Source of the DNA: Effrenium voratum
Taxonomy: Eukaryota > Sar > Dinophyceae > Suessiales > Symbiodiniaceae
Reading direction: 5' to 3'
DNA length: 64,000 nt
Assembly (NCBI GenBank): GCA_963377175.1
Contig: CAUJNA010001014.1
Coordinates: forward strand, 1 to 64,000
The notes below the pieces were generated by a model. It did not search any database. It was given only the letters and a program-made list of their open reading frames with translations, and was not told where the DNA came from. Both the position numbers and the translations under genes were made by a program. This document shows, in pieces, positions 27,660-38,722 of this stretch (positions are counted from its first letter, which is position 1; each line of letters opens with the position of its first letter).

Positions 27660-30600
27660 TCAATTTTTCCACAACCTTCTTCCGCCGTCCTTGCCGCGCA
27701 AGTTGCAAGCCTGAGTCTGCATCGAATCCAACACCGCATTTCTGAAGTCATCTGTTCCGTACACTTCGTCGCTATTTCCTTCGCACGCGGGACGCTCTTG
27801 ACAATTTGCGCCTGTCATCTCCAAGGGCAGCTATGGTGATGTCCAAAGGCTTGTCAACACTCAATCCCAAACAAGTCTCTGCGACCTGATAACCACGCCG
27901 CTTGACTTTGAAGCGCTTCTTCTCATCCACAATTCTTGCCTGCGGTGGAGAAGTTTAACAAGCGCATCCTTCATTTGCAAGCAGACACTTGCAAGACTGA
28001 AAACCATGTGAGCATGTTGCAATCAGTTTGGAGGGTACGTTTTCTTTTGAAACCTACATGTAGACAACAGCTCTTACAGGAATCGGCACAAGCACAATTC
28101 CTCCCCGAAAGAGCTCAAGCTGAGTACGTAATGCAAATGCAGCACAGGCCAGGCCATCTTTTCCCAGCTGCGGCTAAAACGCGTGAAAGGCTATGCCCCG
28201 CACCACTGCTTTGGCTGTCCCTTTTGTCTTCTTTGTAACCTTGCAGCCTGCTTCTGCTGAAGCCTCCTCCACTTCATGGCGCACTCGATATGTGCCAATC
28301 CATGTGAATTGGGTTCAAAAGCGTATTACTGAAGACCCAGCGCCTGTCTGAATATCTGAGGTGACACAGGTAGAGGAGGCGCTTCAAGGACATGTGCTTC
28401 CTCCGCGACAAGACATAGCTTGGGATGTGCATGCTAATCAAAGACAGCATTGCAGGTGTAGGCAGAAATCATCTTTCTCGCATGACTTGCGGATTTTTTG
28501 GATAGCGTGCTGCTTGTTTCATTCTTGGATGTGTGAAGCGTGCGGCACTGGCCCGCCTGATCCTGCTCCTCAAACTCTTGTTGGTTTTTCCTACCATCTA
28601 CTTGGAGGAATGCACGCAAGGCGCAATTATTGCACTTTGTGGGGGTAAGAACAACAAAGACTCCGCACACAACTGAACTGCAAGACATCAGTCAGATAGG
28701 GAGGTGTGGCTTTGGCAAACAATTAGGCGACAGAACTTATTCTCGGTGTCATTGCATCTTATGTCTTGCTCGTTGGCAGTGACAGCAAGTTAGCCTGTTT
28801 CACTTTTCCGTGCCCATCCCCCACTCTCGCTCGCTCAGGAGGGTTCTTCGCACAACACTTGTGGGTCAGATTAGTTTTGGCGTACCTTCTTTGAGCGCGC
28901 GCCTTGCTTGCTTGGCAGCGGCTGCTCGGGCCTTTGCAACACTGCATTGGTTTCACAAATGCTGTCAATACGCCCACACAAGCCAAATCAAAACATTTTA
29001 GGTTCCGTGCTTTGAGGCGCAAGACCAAAAGCACGCAAGAGATCATGGCCAGACTAGTTCGCCCGTGCTAAAACAGACAAAAAGGTTTCAATGAATGGCA
29101 TGTCAAACAGGCTTCAAACTAAATGATGTGTCGATGTGGTCTTGTCTAGTCTTGTCTGGATTCATCTGCCAATCTTGACAGCTGCCTTGCCGGACAACTT
29201 CTGCATAAACTCCGAGCTGATTTGTGCTGGGACCCTGCAAAATGCAGATGACACACTTGCATCAGCCCAGAGTACGACGCCCGCTCCTTTTGTAAAGCGT
29301 CCTACACAAAACTCGTGGTCAAGTATTTTTTGCGATAAACAAAACAGGCCAAAGAAACCAAGCAAGTCAGGATGGACAACAAGCCTACTCACCACTCTGC
29401 TTTTCATTGGCATAGAGCTGAGGTGCAAAGCGTGAGAACGAAAATAGACAGCCAAGGCCATGTGCATTTGAAAGTTGCTGGGTGTGTGCAAGTTCCTTGC
29501 ATTGCACCCGCCAGACCGTGACAAGACTGCTTAGCAGCTTGCAACTGTCTTGCTGTCACTCCCAAAGGCCAAAACACAAGTGAAGAAAGTTGCGAAAGGA
29601 AAAGCCCTGTTGGTTGAATCTAACAACAGCCATCTGTTTTTTTGAAATGCCCCCAGTTTCTTCGAGCATGTGAACCACAAAAGACCTTGGTGTATCGCGT
29701 GGCTGGATTGGTCAAAGCCTCCGCATATACCTTTTTCTCAGGCACGTGCACAGAGCTTAAAGCAACAAATGATGTGACTGGCACTAGAAGATTCAATCCT
29801 GAATTGTTGGTGTAAGATCTTCTTTTGCATTGAATTCGGCTCACAGCTTTGCGCTCACCACCCTTGTCTTATTCACAGAAGCTTTGCGGTCAGCGGCAGG
29901 AGCCTGTGATGACGTCATGCGCTGACATGTTGCTGCGCGAAGAAAGAGAAACCAACAGCTCAAAATGGCATCTGAGCACTGAGCACTAAATCCATGACGG
30001 ACGATGCTGCGCACAGCATTCAGAACCTACACTGCTGAACCCTTTCAGAACACAGCATTGAGGGTGTCACAAGAAACGGCAACTACCTGGAAGTATTCTT
30101 TGGCGACTCGTCTCTAGCTCGTCCGTGCTCTTCTGCCTTCCACAATATCCAAACAAGGATGATTTTTGAAAATTGGAACTTTCTTGGATGAACGAGCTGC
30201 TCTAGAAACACGGTGGGCTCTTTTTAGAAAGGAACCTCTCATGTTAACATCCCAGCATCTTTCAAGTGAAACTCTGCCTGCAGGAGATGCTCTTCCTGGC
30301 TGATATTGATCGGAAGCACCTGTTTTCAGCGTTCGGTTTCAGTTCCACAAGCGATGGCAAAACTGTTTGCGCCATGTCAAAGGATTGAACTGGACCAACA
30401 CACAGCAGCAGCCCATTTGGACACATCCTGAAACTTCAAGAGATTTTTTGAGACCTGTCAACCTAACCTGGATTTCGATGGTGGTAGCGGGCATCTGGGC
30501 TGGACACCTGGCTGCTCAACTCATTTCTAACAATGAGGTGCCACAAACAGACGCCAACACACTTGCAATCAATGCAACACAGATCAAAAGATCTGGGCCT

Positions 30601-31253
30601 GCTGCGAACTCTTCCCCAGGAGTATGGCCATGCTCTGCTCCACTTGGTCCAGTCGCTGCCGAAGATACCCTCACAACTGGGCAGGTGTTGCAGCACCTGC
30701 AGGCCAAGCTTTTTCAAAAAAATATGTTTGTTTCTTGTTAAGGTTCAACACTCGAAAGGAAATATCAGTGTGTTTCAAAGCTGTCTCGAAGTCTTGAACC
30801 CTCACCAGTTCATACCAGTTCATTCACACTGTGCTTCCAGGTGACTGTTGCCAAATCGCGGCAAGTATTGTTACAGCCTCTACATCAGAGCGAAAAGATG
30901 CGTCCAACCCACGTAGCTCACACGTGAATGCACACAGCAAGAACCCATTCCGCAGCTGGAAACAAAGACATACCAAACTGGAAGTTACGTATTATAACAT
31001 GAAAGTAAACGTAGAAGTACTCCTTGCCTTCTGCACAAATCGTGGACTCCCCATCCTTGGCAAGGAGCTCTGAGTCACAAAAATGCTGTGAACCAAGGTT
31101 CCCACCTGCACGACAGTCATGTTGCTGTCAGAGGCAGACCTCAGCTCACTTACCAAAGTATCCAAATTCCCGTTTTAATGCAAGGAATCGAACAGCTGAA
31201 ATCCCAAGTCCTCTCAGCTGGCCTCCGGGACGCTGCGCCTTCGCTCCAAGCGC
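27660..31253 (-). CDS. Multi-exon gene of unknown function, copy 1
   Basis: Small exons with good splice sites and coding character, from the right: 31,154-31,253 (ALGAKAQRPGGQLRGLGIS…, donor GTAAGT); 30,599-30,669 (YLRQRLDQVEQSMAILLG, coiled coil); 29,686-29,798 (GLNLLVPVTSFVALSSVHVP…NPATRYTK); 29,393-29,417 (LYANEKQS, donor GTGAGT); about 29,174-29,234 (VPAQISSEFMQKLSGKAAVK); 28,886-28,931 (ARAAAAKQARRALKE); about 28,540-28,600; about 28,197-28,310 (TYRVRHEVEEASAEAGCKV…); 27,779-27,939 (ARIVDEKKRFKVKRRGYQVA…); 27,660-27,741, ending GGRRLWKN and a stop. The last junction (GA donor) keeps phase. An exon near 31,340-31,490 (HHLPRHNPLQRIVLG…) may precede. The protein is basic and helical; I do not recognise the family. 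Exon list is partial. Confidence 0.6.
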
Positions 31254-31651
31254 CTGCAGAAAGCTAAATCACCAGCGGAGAGACTCAGTTATGCTTTGTT
31301 TTTTTGCAGAGCCAGGAGAGTAAATCATGTAACTCATTTGCAAAAGGCTTCAGATGTAGCATTGACAACTACAAAGTTACAGTCCAAAAAGGCGAATGCG
31401 CCTGTGCTGTAGCCTCTCTCTGCACTCGCTCCAAGAACAATGCGCTGCAGTGGATTGTGGCGAGGAAGATGATGTTCTGAGACAGAAAGAAGCAACACGC
31501 GCTGAATGCAGTCGGACCCCTCCCCCAAACAATGTAGCCAAAAACGAGAACTAAAATGCAAATTAAAATGAAAACTGTGACAAAACATAAGGGTCATCAA
31601 CTAGCCAACAGCCTCGTTTTGGGATTCCAATTTGTTCACAATGGTTCCATC

Positions 31652-32150
31652 AAGTTAGGCTTACCTAGATTATGGTTCATAGCCAGGTATTTACACTGTT
31701 CATTGATGCTCGGACATCATCACTTGCGTTTGCTTCTCAAGCAAATAACCTTCGAATCTTCCAGGTTGAGAGAGTCCATGCTTGTTGCCGTCCTTGCAAC
31801 CGTCCTATAAACATCTCTTGATGGAACCGTGTGAAATCTCTTGAAAAGTGCATCTTGTCATTCACCCACCAGCGTTCGGCATGCCTTGGTCTCGGATGTA
31901 TCCCGCAGCAAGTCCGAGAAGAATCACCTTTACTGAACCAAGAAACTATAGGTGCTTCACACAGGATGAAGCAAAGATCACTAAGCCACACACAACCATC
32001 CATAAGGCAAGAGAGCCGTGGTAGTCCTCGGCTAACAGCAGCTCAGCTCAAACTGCAGTGATTTCATGCTGGCTTAAAGATGTTAAGATAGGCCGGTTAA
32101 TGGAAAACCCAGATATGCCCTTCAAAAGCAGGCTTGAAAGATCTTATCAG
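31652..32150 (-). CDS. Possible exon 5' of the exon-pair array region
   Basis: On the minus strand about 31,870-31,940 follows an acceptor (…TTCTTGGTTCAG) and reads VKVILLGLAAGYIRDQGMPN, ending at a canonical GG/GTGAATG donor. This could be a downstream exon of a gene that contains the exon-pair array to its right. The rest of the interval shows nothing recognisable. Confidence 0.3.
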
Positions 32151-35070
32151 CAAAGAAGTAAGCACCTGTAGCTGACATGAGGGCGAAGTCTCTGGAACCT
32201 TTTGCACAAGTTGACCAGTTCAATGCCACTTTGTCCAGTGATTCTGCGCATGCCCTTCTCTGGTAACAACAGATCTGGCCTCAACTGTGACGTCTTCCAC
32301 CTAAAACAAGGGAGCTGAAGCAAGGAAAGAAAGCAGAGCAAATGGAAGCTGTAAATGCATCTACTCGTGTTGCCTAGTCCCAGCACCTCTTGGATTGCTT
32401 CATCTTTTGCAAGTCGTTCCACCTTGAACTCTTGATTTCTTTGGATATCCATGTTGCTTTGAACTGATGACAACTTTGCACGTGACTTCAGACAAATGCA
32501 AGAAAACGCTGAACCATCTTACTTGCTAAGCACCCGTACCTGCTGACATGAGGGCGAAGTCTCTGGAACCTTTTGCACAAGTTGACCAGTTCAATGCCAC
32601 TTTGTCCAGTGACAACAGATCTGGCCTCAACTGTGACGTCTTCCACCTAAAACAAGGGAGCTGAAGCAAGGAAAGAAAGCAGAGCAAATGGAAGCTGTAA
32701 ATGCATCTACTCGTGTTGCCTAGTCCCAGCACCTCTTGGATTGCTTCATCTTTTGCAAGTCGTTCCACCTTGAACTCTTGATTTCTTTGGATATCCATGT
32801 TGCTTTGAACTGATCAGACAACTGCAAGAAAACGCTGCCGCAATCTTACTTGCTAAGCACCCGCACCTGCTGACATGAGGGCGAAGTCTCTGGAACCTTT
32901 TGCAACGCCACTTTGTCCAGTGATTCTGCGCATGCCCTTCTCTGGTAACAACAGATCTGGCCTCAACTGTGACGTCTTCCACCTAAAACAAGGGAGCTGA
33001 AGCAAGGAAAGAAAGCAGAGCAAATGGAAGCTGTAAATGCATCCACTCGTGTTGCCTAGTCCCAGCACCTCTTGGATTGCTTCATCTTTCGCAAGTCGTT
33101 CCACCTTGAACTCTTGATTTCTTTGGATCTCCATGTTGCTTTGAAATGATGACAACTTTGCACGTAACTTCAGACAACTGCAAGAAAACGCTGCCACAAT
33201 CTTACTTGCTAAGCACCCGTACCTGCTGACATGAGGGCGAAGTCTCTGGAACCTTTTGCGCAAGTTGACCAGTTCAATGCCACTTTGTCCAGTGATTCTG
33301 CGCATGCCCTTCTCTGGTAACAACAGATCCGGCCTCAACTGCGACGTCTTCCACCTAAAACAAGGGATCTGAAGCAAGGAAAGAAAGCAGAGCAAATGGA
33401 AGCTGTAAATGCATCCACTCGTGTTGCCTAGTCCCAGCACCTCTTGGATTGCTTCATCTTTCGCAAGTCGTTCCACCTTGAAGTCTTGATTTCTTTGGAT
33501 CTCCATGTTGCTTTGAACTGATGGCAACTTTGCACGTGACTTCAGACAACTGCAAGAAAACGCTGCCACAATCTTACTTGCTAAGCACCCGTACCTGCTG
33601 ACATGAGGGCGAAGTCTCTGGAACCTTTTTTGGGCAAGTTGACCAGTTCAATGCCACTTTGTCCAGTGATTCTGCGCATGCCCTTCTCTGGTAACAACAG
33701 ATCTGGCCTCGACTGCGACGTCTTCCACCTAAAACAAGGGAGCTGAAGCAAGGAAAGAAAGCAGAGCAAATGGAAGCGGTAAATGCATCCACTCATGTTG
33801 GCTAGTCCCAGCACCTCTTGGATTGCTTCATCTTTTGCAAGTCGTTCCACCTTGAACTCTTGATTTCTTTGGATCTCCATGTTGCTTTGACCTGATGACA
33901 ACTTTGCACGTGACTTCAGACAACTGCAAGAAAACGCTGCCACAATCTTACTTGCTAAGCACCCGTACCTGCTGACATGAGGGCGAAGTCTCTGGAAGCT
34001 TTTGCACAAGTTGACCAGTTCAATGCCACTTTGTCCAGTGATTCTGCGTATGCCCTTCTCTGGTAACAACAGATCTGGCCTCAACTGTGACGTCTTCCAC
34101 CTAAAACATGGGAGCTGAAGCAAGGAAAGAAAGCAGAGCAAATGGAAGCTGTAAATGCATCCACTCGTGTTGGCTAGTCCCAGCACCTCTTGGATTGCTT
34201 CATCTTTTGCAAGTCGTTCCACCTTGAACTCTTGATTTCTTTGGATCTCCATGTTGCTTTGAACTGATGACAACTTTGCACGTGACTTCAGACAACTGCA
34301 AGAAAACGCTGCCACAATCTTACTTGCTGAGCACCCGTATCTGCCACTTTGTCCAGTGATTCTGCGCATGCCCTTCTCTGGTAACAACAGATCTGGCCTC
34401 AACTGTGACGTCTTCCACCTAAAACATGGGAGCTGAAGCAAGGAAAGAAAGCAGAGCAAATGGAAGCGGTAAATGCATCCACTCATGTTGGCTAGTCCCA
34501 GCACCTCTTGGATTGCTTCATCTTTTGCAAGTCGTGCCACCTTGAACTCTTGATTTCTTTGGATCTCCATGTTGAATTGAAATGATGACAACTTTGCACG
34601 TGACTTCAGACAACTGCAAGAAGGTGTGACAATCTTACTTGCTAAGCACCTGTAGCTGACATGAGGGCGAAGTCTCTGGAACCTTCTGCACAAGTTGACC
34701 AGTTCACTGCCACTTTGTCCAGTGATTCTGCGCATGCCCTTCTCTGGTAACAACAGATCCGGCCTCAACTGTGACGTCTTCCACCTAAAACAAGGGAGCT
34801 GAAGCAAGGAAAGAAAGCAGAGCAAAGGGAAGCTGTAAATGCATCCACTCGTGTTGCCTAGTCCCAGCACCTCTTGGATTGCTTCATCTTTCGCAAGTCG
34901 TTCCACCTTGAACTCTTGATTTCTTTGGATCTCCATGTTGCTTTGAACTGATGACAACTTTGCACGTGACTTCAGACAACTGCAAGAAAACGCTGCCACA
35001 ATCTTACTTGCTAAGCACCCGTACCTGCTGACATGAGGGCGAAGTCTCTGGAAGCTTTTGCACAACCAGT
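32150..35070 (-). repeat. Tandem array of a roughly 360-bp two-exon unit, 8-9 copies
   Basis: The anchor CTCATGTCAGC (minus) recurs at about 32,176, 32,543, 32,872, 33,228, 33,600, 33,976, 34,662 and 35,031, spaced 329-376 bp; a truncated copy lies near 34,340. Each unit has two exon-like blocks: (a) SCLKSRAKLSSVQSNMEIQ, then EFKVERLAKDEAIQEVLGLG; (b) WKTSQLRPDLLLPEKGMRR, then ELVNLCKRFQRLRPHVS. Between b and a there is a 45-nt GT-AG intron (CAG/GTACGG … TTTTCTTGCAG). Between a and b lies an intron of about 60 nt with a GA donor and a …CTTGTTTTAG acceptor. Both junctions keep phase, so splicing would give a protein of tandem 80-90-residue repeats. The units also stay open when unspliced over long stretches (499 codons, 33,581-35,080). 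Some units lost the GT donor (32,176; 34,662). Function unknown. Confidence 0.75.
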
Positions 35071-35404
35071 TAAGAGGCATCTATCATCAATGCCTTTCTG
35101 ACGATGCGCTTGCTAGCCTGATCTTCCAATTGATTTGTCTTTTCATGCCTCTTTGCCAGCCAGGGTGAGACTCCTCTGACCTTGCACCAAGCGGACCATG
35201 TGGAGTTGAAGCAATGGGCAATAAGTGATGCATGTTGGGCTACAGGAAGCGGATTGCAGGTCAATGCAGGGCTCACAGAAAAGACACTCATTGACAGTGT
35301 TCAAACAATCTCTCAGGCTGACACACCCACAGCAGGCGGCAAACCAAATGCAACATTTGCCATTCCCAGCGAAGCTATGTATTGTAGCACCAGCCCCAAC
35401 ACAG

Positions 35405-36459
35405 ATGCTTCCAGAGTCTCCCGCTGCTGAAGCACCAGAGGAGCTACAAGCAACGGTTCCTGAAGCACCAGAGGAGGAGCCTCAAGTGTCTCCAGAGGAT
35501 CGTGAAAAAGAGGAGCTACCAGGGGCAGCACCAATGCAGCTGTCTCAAGAGGTTCCTGCGCCAATGGAGCCATCAGCAGAGAAGAATCAGAGTGCTTCAG
35601 GTGGGGACCACCCTGCAGATGAATGGAATGGTAAAGGCGGTCAAGACGGTCAAGAGCCATTTCAGTTTGCGACTCAGTACTCAGAACTGTCAGTGTGTGA
35701 GTACAGTCAGTGACTTGTGACTCTGACAGATCACTTCGACTTCACTTGTTTGTCACCTTTAGCCTTTAGCCTATTACTATTAATATAATAATCTATACCT
35801 TTCTCAGTCAAACACTGAGCGGCGCGGTCCTTTTTGCTTTGACTTTCAGCTCCCACTGAGAGACTGAGAGACTGAGAGATTCCTTTGATTGAGTCGAGTC
35901 GTTGATATTACATATTAACATGCTGACATGCTGACATGCTGGCTGTTTAGTTTCCGACTTTTCGGCACTTGGTCCTGCCGCTGGCTACCTTGTGACTTGT
36001 CAGGTTCGATGAGCAAAGTACACAAGGTGAAGGCGTTGGCGACAGTGGCGTTGCAGAAACCCCTACGAGTGCAAAGGCTGCTCCTGCGGCCAGTGACCAG
36101 TCCGAGTCTGAGTTGCCCAAGGATGCCAAAGCTTCCCCGAGAAGGCGGCGTTTGCGTGCTTTGACAAACGTTGACGGTGAGAAGAAACATTCTGAAGAAG
36201 GTGGAGGTGAAGCAGCTGTTGGTGAAACGGCTAAATCGCCCACGGCCAAGGCCAAGGCTGCTACCAAGGCAAAGTCCAAATTGTCCAAGACAGATTTGGC
36301 CAGCCCTGAGCAAATTAAAAAACGCGCCAAAAAAAAAGAGTCAAAGGAGTCAAAGGAGGGGGCAAGGCGGTGGCGGAGACGAAGAAACGGCGGAGAGACC
36401 CTGATCCCTTGCAAAAGCCTTTGTTGTTTGCCAATGCCAAGAAGGACAAGGTTGAGTGA
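35405..36459 (+). CDS. Low-complexity acidic then lysine-rich protein, two exons
   Basis: Exon 1 follows an acceptor-like …CCAACACAG and reads MLPESPAAEAPEELQATVP, a Pro/Glu/Ala-rich acidic sequence, to SELSV at 35,694, where a GTGTGAGT donor lies. Exon 2 starts at 36,004 after …CTTGTCAG and reads in phase FDEQSTQGEGVGDSG, then basic SPRRRRLRALTNVDGEK and SPEQIKKRAKKK. A one-base shift or unseen splice near 36,310-36,360 (poly-A and poly-G runs) is needed to reach a coherent C terminus, GGKAVAETKKRRRDPDPLQK, then LLFANAKKDKVE and the stop at 36,457. The frame is open left to 35,225, so earlier coding is possible. No known domain; the charge segregation suggests a nuclear or nucleic-acid-associated protein, which is inference. 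Confidence 0.5.
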
Positions 36460-37765
36460 AGGAGATCTGAGTCTGAGGCGTTTGGTTTAGTTATTTTGTG
36501 CTTCGTGAAGCCAAATCGCAGTATGGGAAAATAACTGCAATGGTGGCACTGGCAATCATCGCACACCACGAAGCTCTGAAGTTCTTTTGCAACGTTGGCC
36601 AACTTGACAACGTGATTCCAATTGTTGAGAGTTGAGAGTCACTGTCACTGTCACTGTAGATATTTTGTAATGTTGAGGGTTGAGGAACTTTTGAAAGTTG
36701 AAACACCAACCCGATGTTGCATTGCAGACGCATATAAGACAAACGGATTGCATCACGATTGCAGCCTCCTAGCCTTAAGCATTGGCTTGTGACAGGCTTG
36801 TGAGTTAGTATTAGAATTGTGACAACAGAAATGTTGGCCTTTTAGAGATGCTGGGCACTTGACTTGGCAGTGGCAGGGCGGGCAAAGCAGATTTTGGAAA
36901 TGTCAGATGACGGCGATGACAGAAATCATAATGTACCAATTCCAATATACGAATTTACGAAATGATGGTATGGTATATAGGTAGGGCCAAGTTTGAAGGT
37001 CAAATGGAGGCTTGGTTCCAGGGTTCCACGGCATTCCACGATTCCACGTACAATAGTTCCAAGTGTGTGGTGATAGATATATAGATAGATAATAGATATA
37101 GACATAGATATAGTAATTTTAGAAACAGTATAATAGTATAGTAAAATAGTAATAGATATACAGTAGATAGTAGATAGATAGTCTGGTCGATGGACCGAAC
37201 AATCAATGTTGAGTGAATGCCCCCGGAGATGCAAGTTGTTCGTGCAATTTTTTGCAGACAGCATGGGGTTGGCCCGATCCCAGCTTTTACATTATATTCC
37301 AAATTGCAAGGCGATTCGATTTCAGACTTTTGGGCATGAAATTGCTTAAAAGTTGGCGGCAGGGCAGGGGAGATTGCCCATTGCTCGACCTGACTGTTCC
37401 GTGTATTGAGAGAAAAGTTGAAAGTGAGTTAGCTGAGTGGCCAGGGTTCATTTTGGATTGATGATTTCTTGGAAACATGCGTTCACCTTGGACTCCATTT
37501 TTGAAGGTCAAGAGGCTAGCAAGTATATGTTATTAATTTGTTATTAATGTGTTACAAGTTCCAAGTATTGGAAAACTGAAATAAGTGTAAATCGCCTTTT
37601 TCAGACAATATTTTTCTGTGTCCCGACTATGTCTCACTGGAATTTTCCCCGAACACTTCTTCATTTTTAATGTTACACCAAACTCATTTACACTTATTTT
37701 ACCCCAAATCCCAAAACAGAAGCAACTTACTAGTTGTTGTGCTATTTCTTCTTGAACTGCTTTTG
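36460..37765. other. No clear gene; AT-rich microsatellites
   Basis: Contains an imperfect TAGATA/GATA tract at about 37,070-37,185 and a CACTGT run near 36,640. The open frames here follow from these repeats. Nothing else was recognised. Confidence 0.5.
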
Positions 37766-38025
37766 GTTTGCTTTTCTATTGAAATCTGTACTTGCTCTTT
37801 ACTTTTCTATTGAAATCTGTACTTGCTCTTTACTTTTCTATTGAAATCTCTACTTTCTCTGTACTTTTCTCTTGAAATCTCCACTTTCTCTTTACTGTTC
37901 TGTTGAAAGTTCTACTTCCTCTTCACTTTTCTATTGAAATCTCTACATTCCCTTCACTTTTCTATTAAAATCGCCACTTTCTCTTTAGTTTTCTATTGAA
38001 ATCTTCTCTTTCTCTTGACTCTTCT
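37765..38025. repeat. 30-bp tandem repeat, about 8-9 imperfect units
   Basis: The unit is approximately TTTTCTATTGAAATCT followed by GTACTTGCTCTTTAC and its variants. Units drift in sequence from left to right. No coding potential. Confidence 0.9.
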
Positions 38026-38722
38026 CTCCGGATCTCTACCCACACATGTGCCTGCACCACATCTGCACCAGCATTACAATGCGAGAAACAACCATGCCTT
38101 GCTTCCCCCAACGTAATTACGCACAAAATTTTCCAGCAAACCCTATGCACTCCAGCGCACGCAGCCCGGCGCCGAGACCACGCCGCAAGCGCCCCGCAGC
38201 CGCTCCGAAACCGTCCGCAACAAGCAAACCACTAGCTTTCACGACCCCGCGCACTCACTTTCGCTGCACAGGCGCAGCGTTTCGCACGCTTCCTTACTTT
38301 CAAACTTCCACAATTGTGAGCGATCACTTGATTACGCTACCTCTTGACAGAGCTTTCAATTGTGAGCTACCTCTGGGTCACGCTACCTCTTGACTGAGCT
38401 GTATGACTGAGCTATCCAATTGTCCGTAACTACGGAAGTTTCTAACTAAACTTCCTTTGATGAGGAACTGACATCAGCTGAATGCAACTCAACTGAAGAG
38501 AGCTTAGCCCAGCCCAACTAAACTCAGCTGAATTGAGTTGACCTCAACTGTTTTGAGCTTCAAACGAAGTGAGCCCAATTTTTAATGGATTAAGAAATCA
38601 ACTGAGCTGGGCTGAGTTCGACTTCAACTGACTTCAACCCAACTGAACTGAACCCGGCTGAACTCAACTGAAGCTAGTGGAGCCCAACTGAACTTAACTG
38701 AGCCCACCTGATCTGAACTGAA
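38026..38722. other. Unique sequence then CTGA-rich degenerate repeat at the truncated end of the copia element
   Basis: About 38,440-38,722 is made of AACTGAACTGAGCC-like degenerate repeats. The RNase H reading frame of the adjoining element loses similarity to the family at about 38,722 and runs into this repeat, so the element is truncated here and its 3' terminal repeat is missing. Confidence 0.6.

Larger units (their letters stand above)
24172..31651. repeat. Segmental duplication, copy 1
   Basis: This 7.5-kb block is repeated in direct orientation at 50,804-57,824. The left edge is the shared start GATAATGAACA; the right edge is the shared GGTTCCATC. Long stretches are nearly identical, including presumed introns, with scattered substitutions and indels. 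Copy 1 is about 460 bp longer, owing to several insertions or deletions (for example around 24,760-24,830, 25,010-25,210 and 28,440-28,550). Such near-identity of introns points to a recent duplication. Confidence 0.95.
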
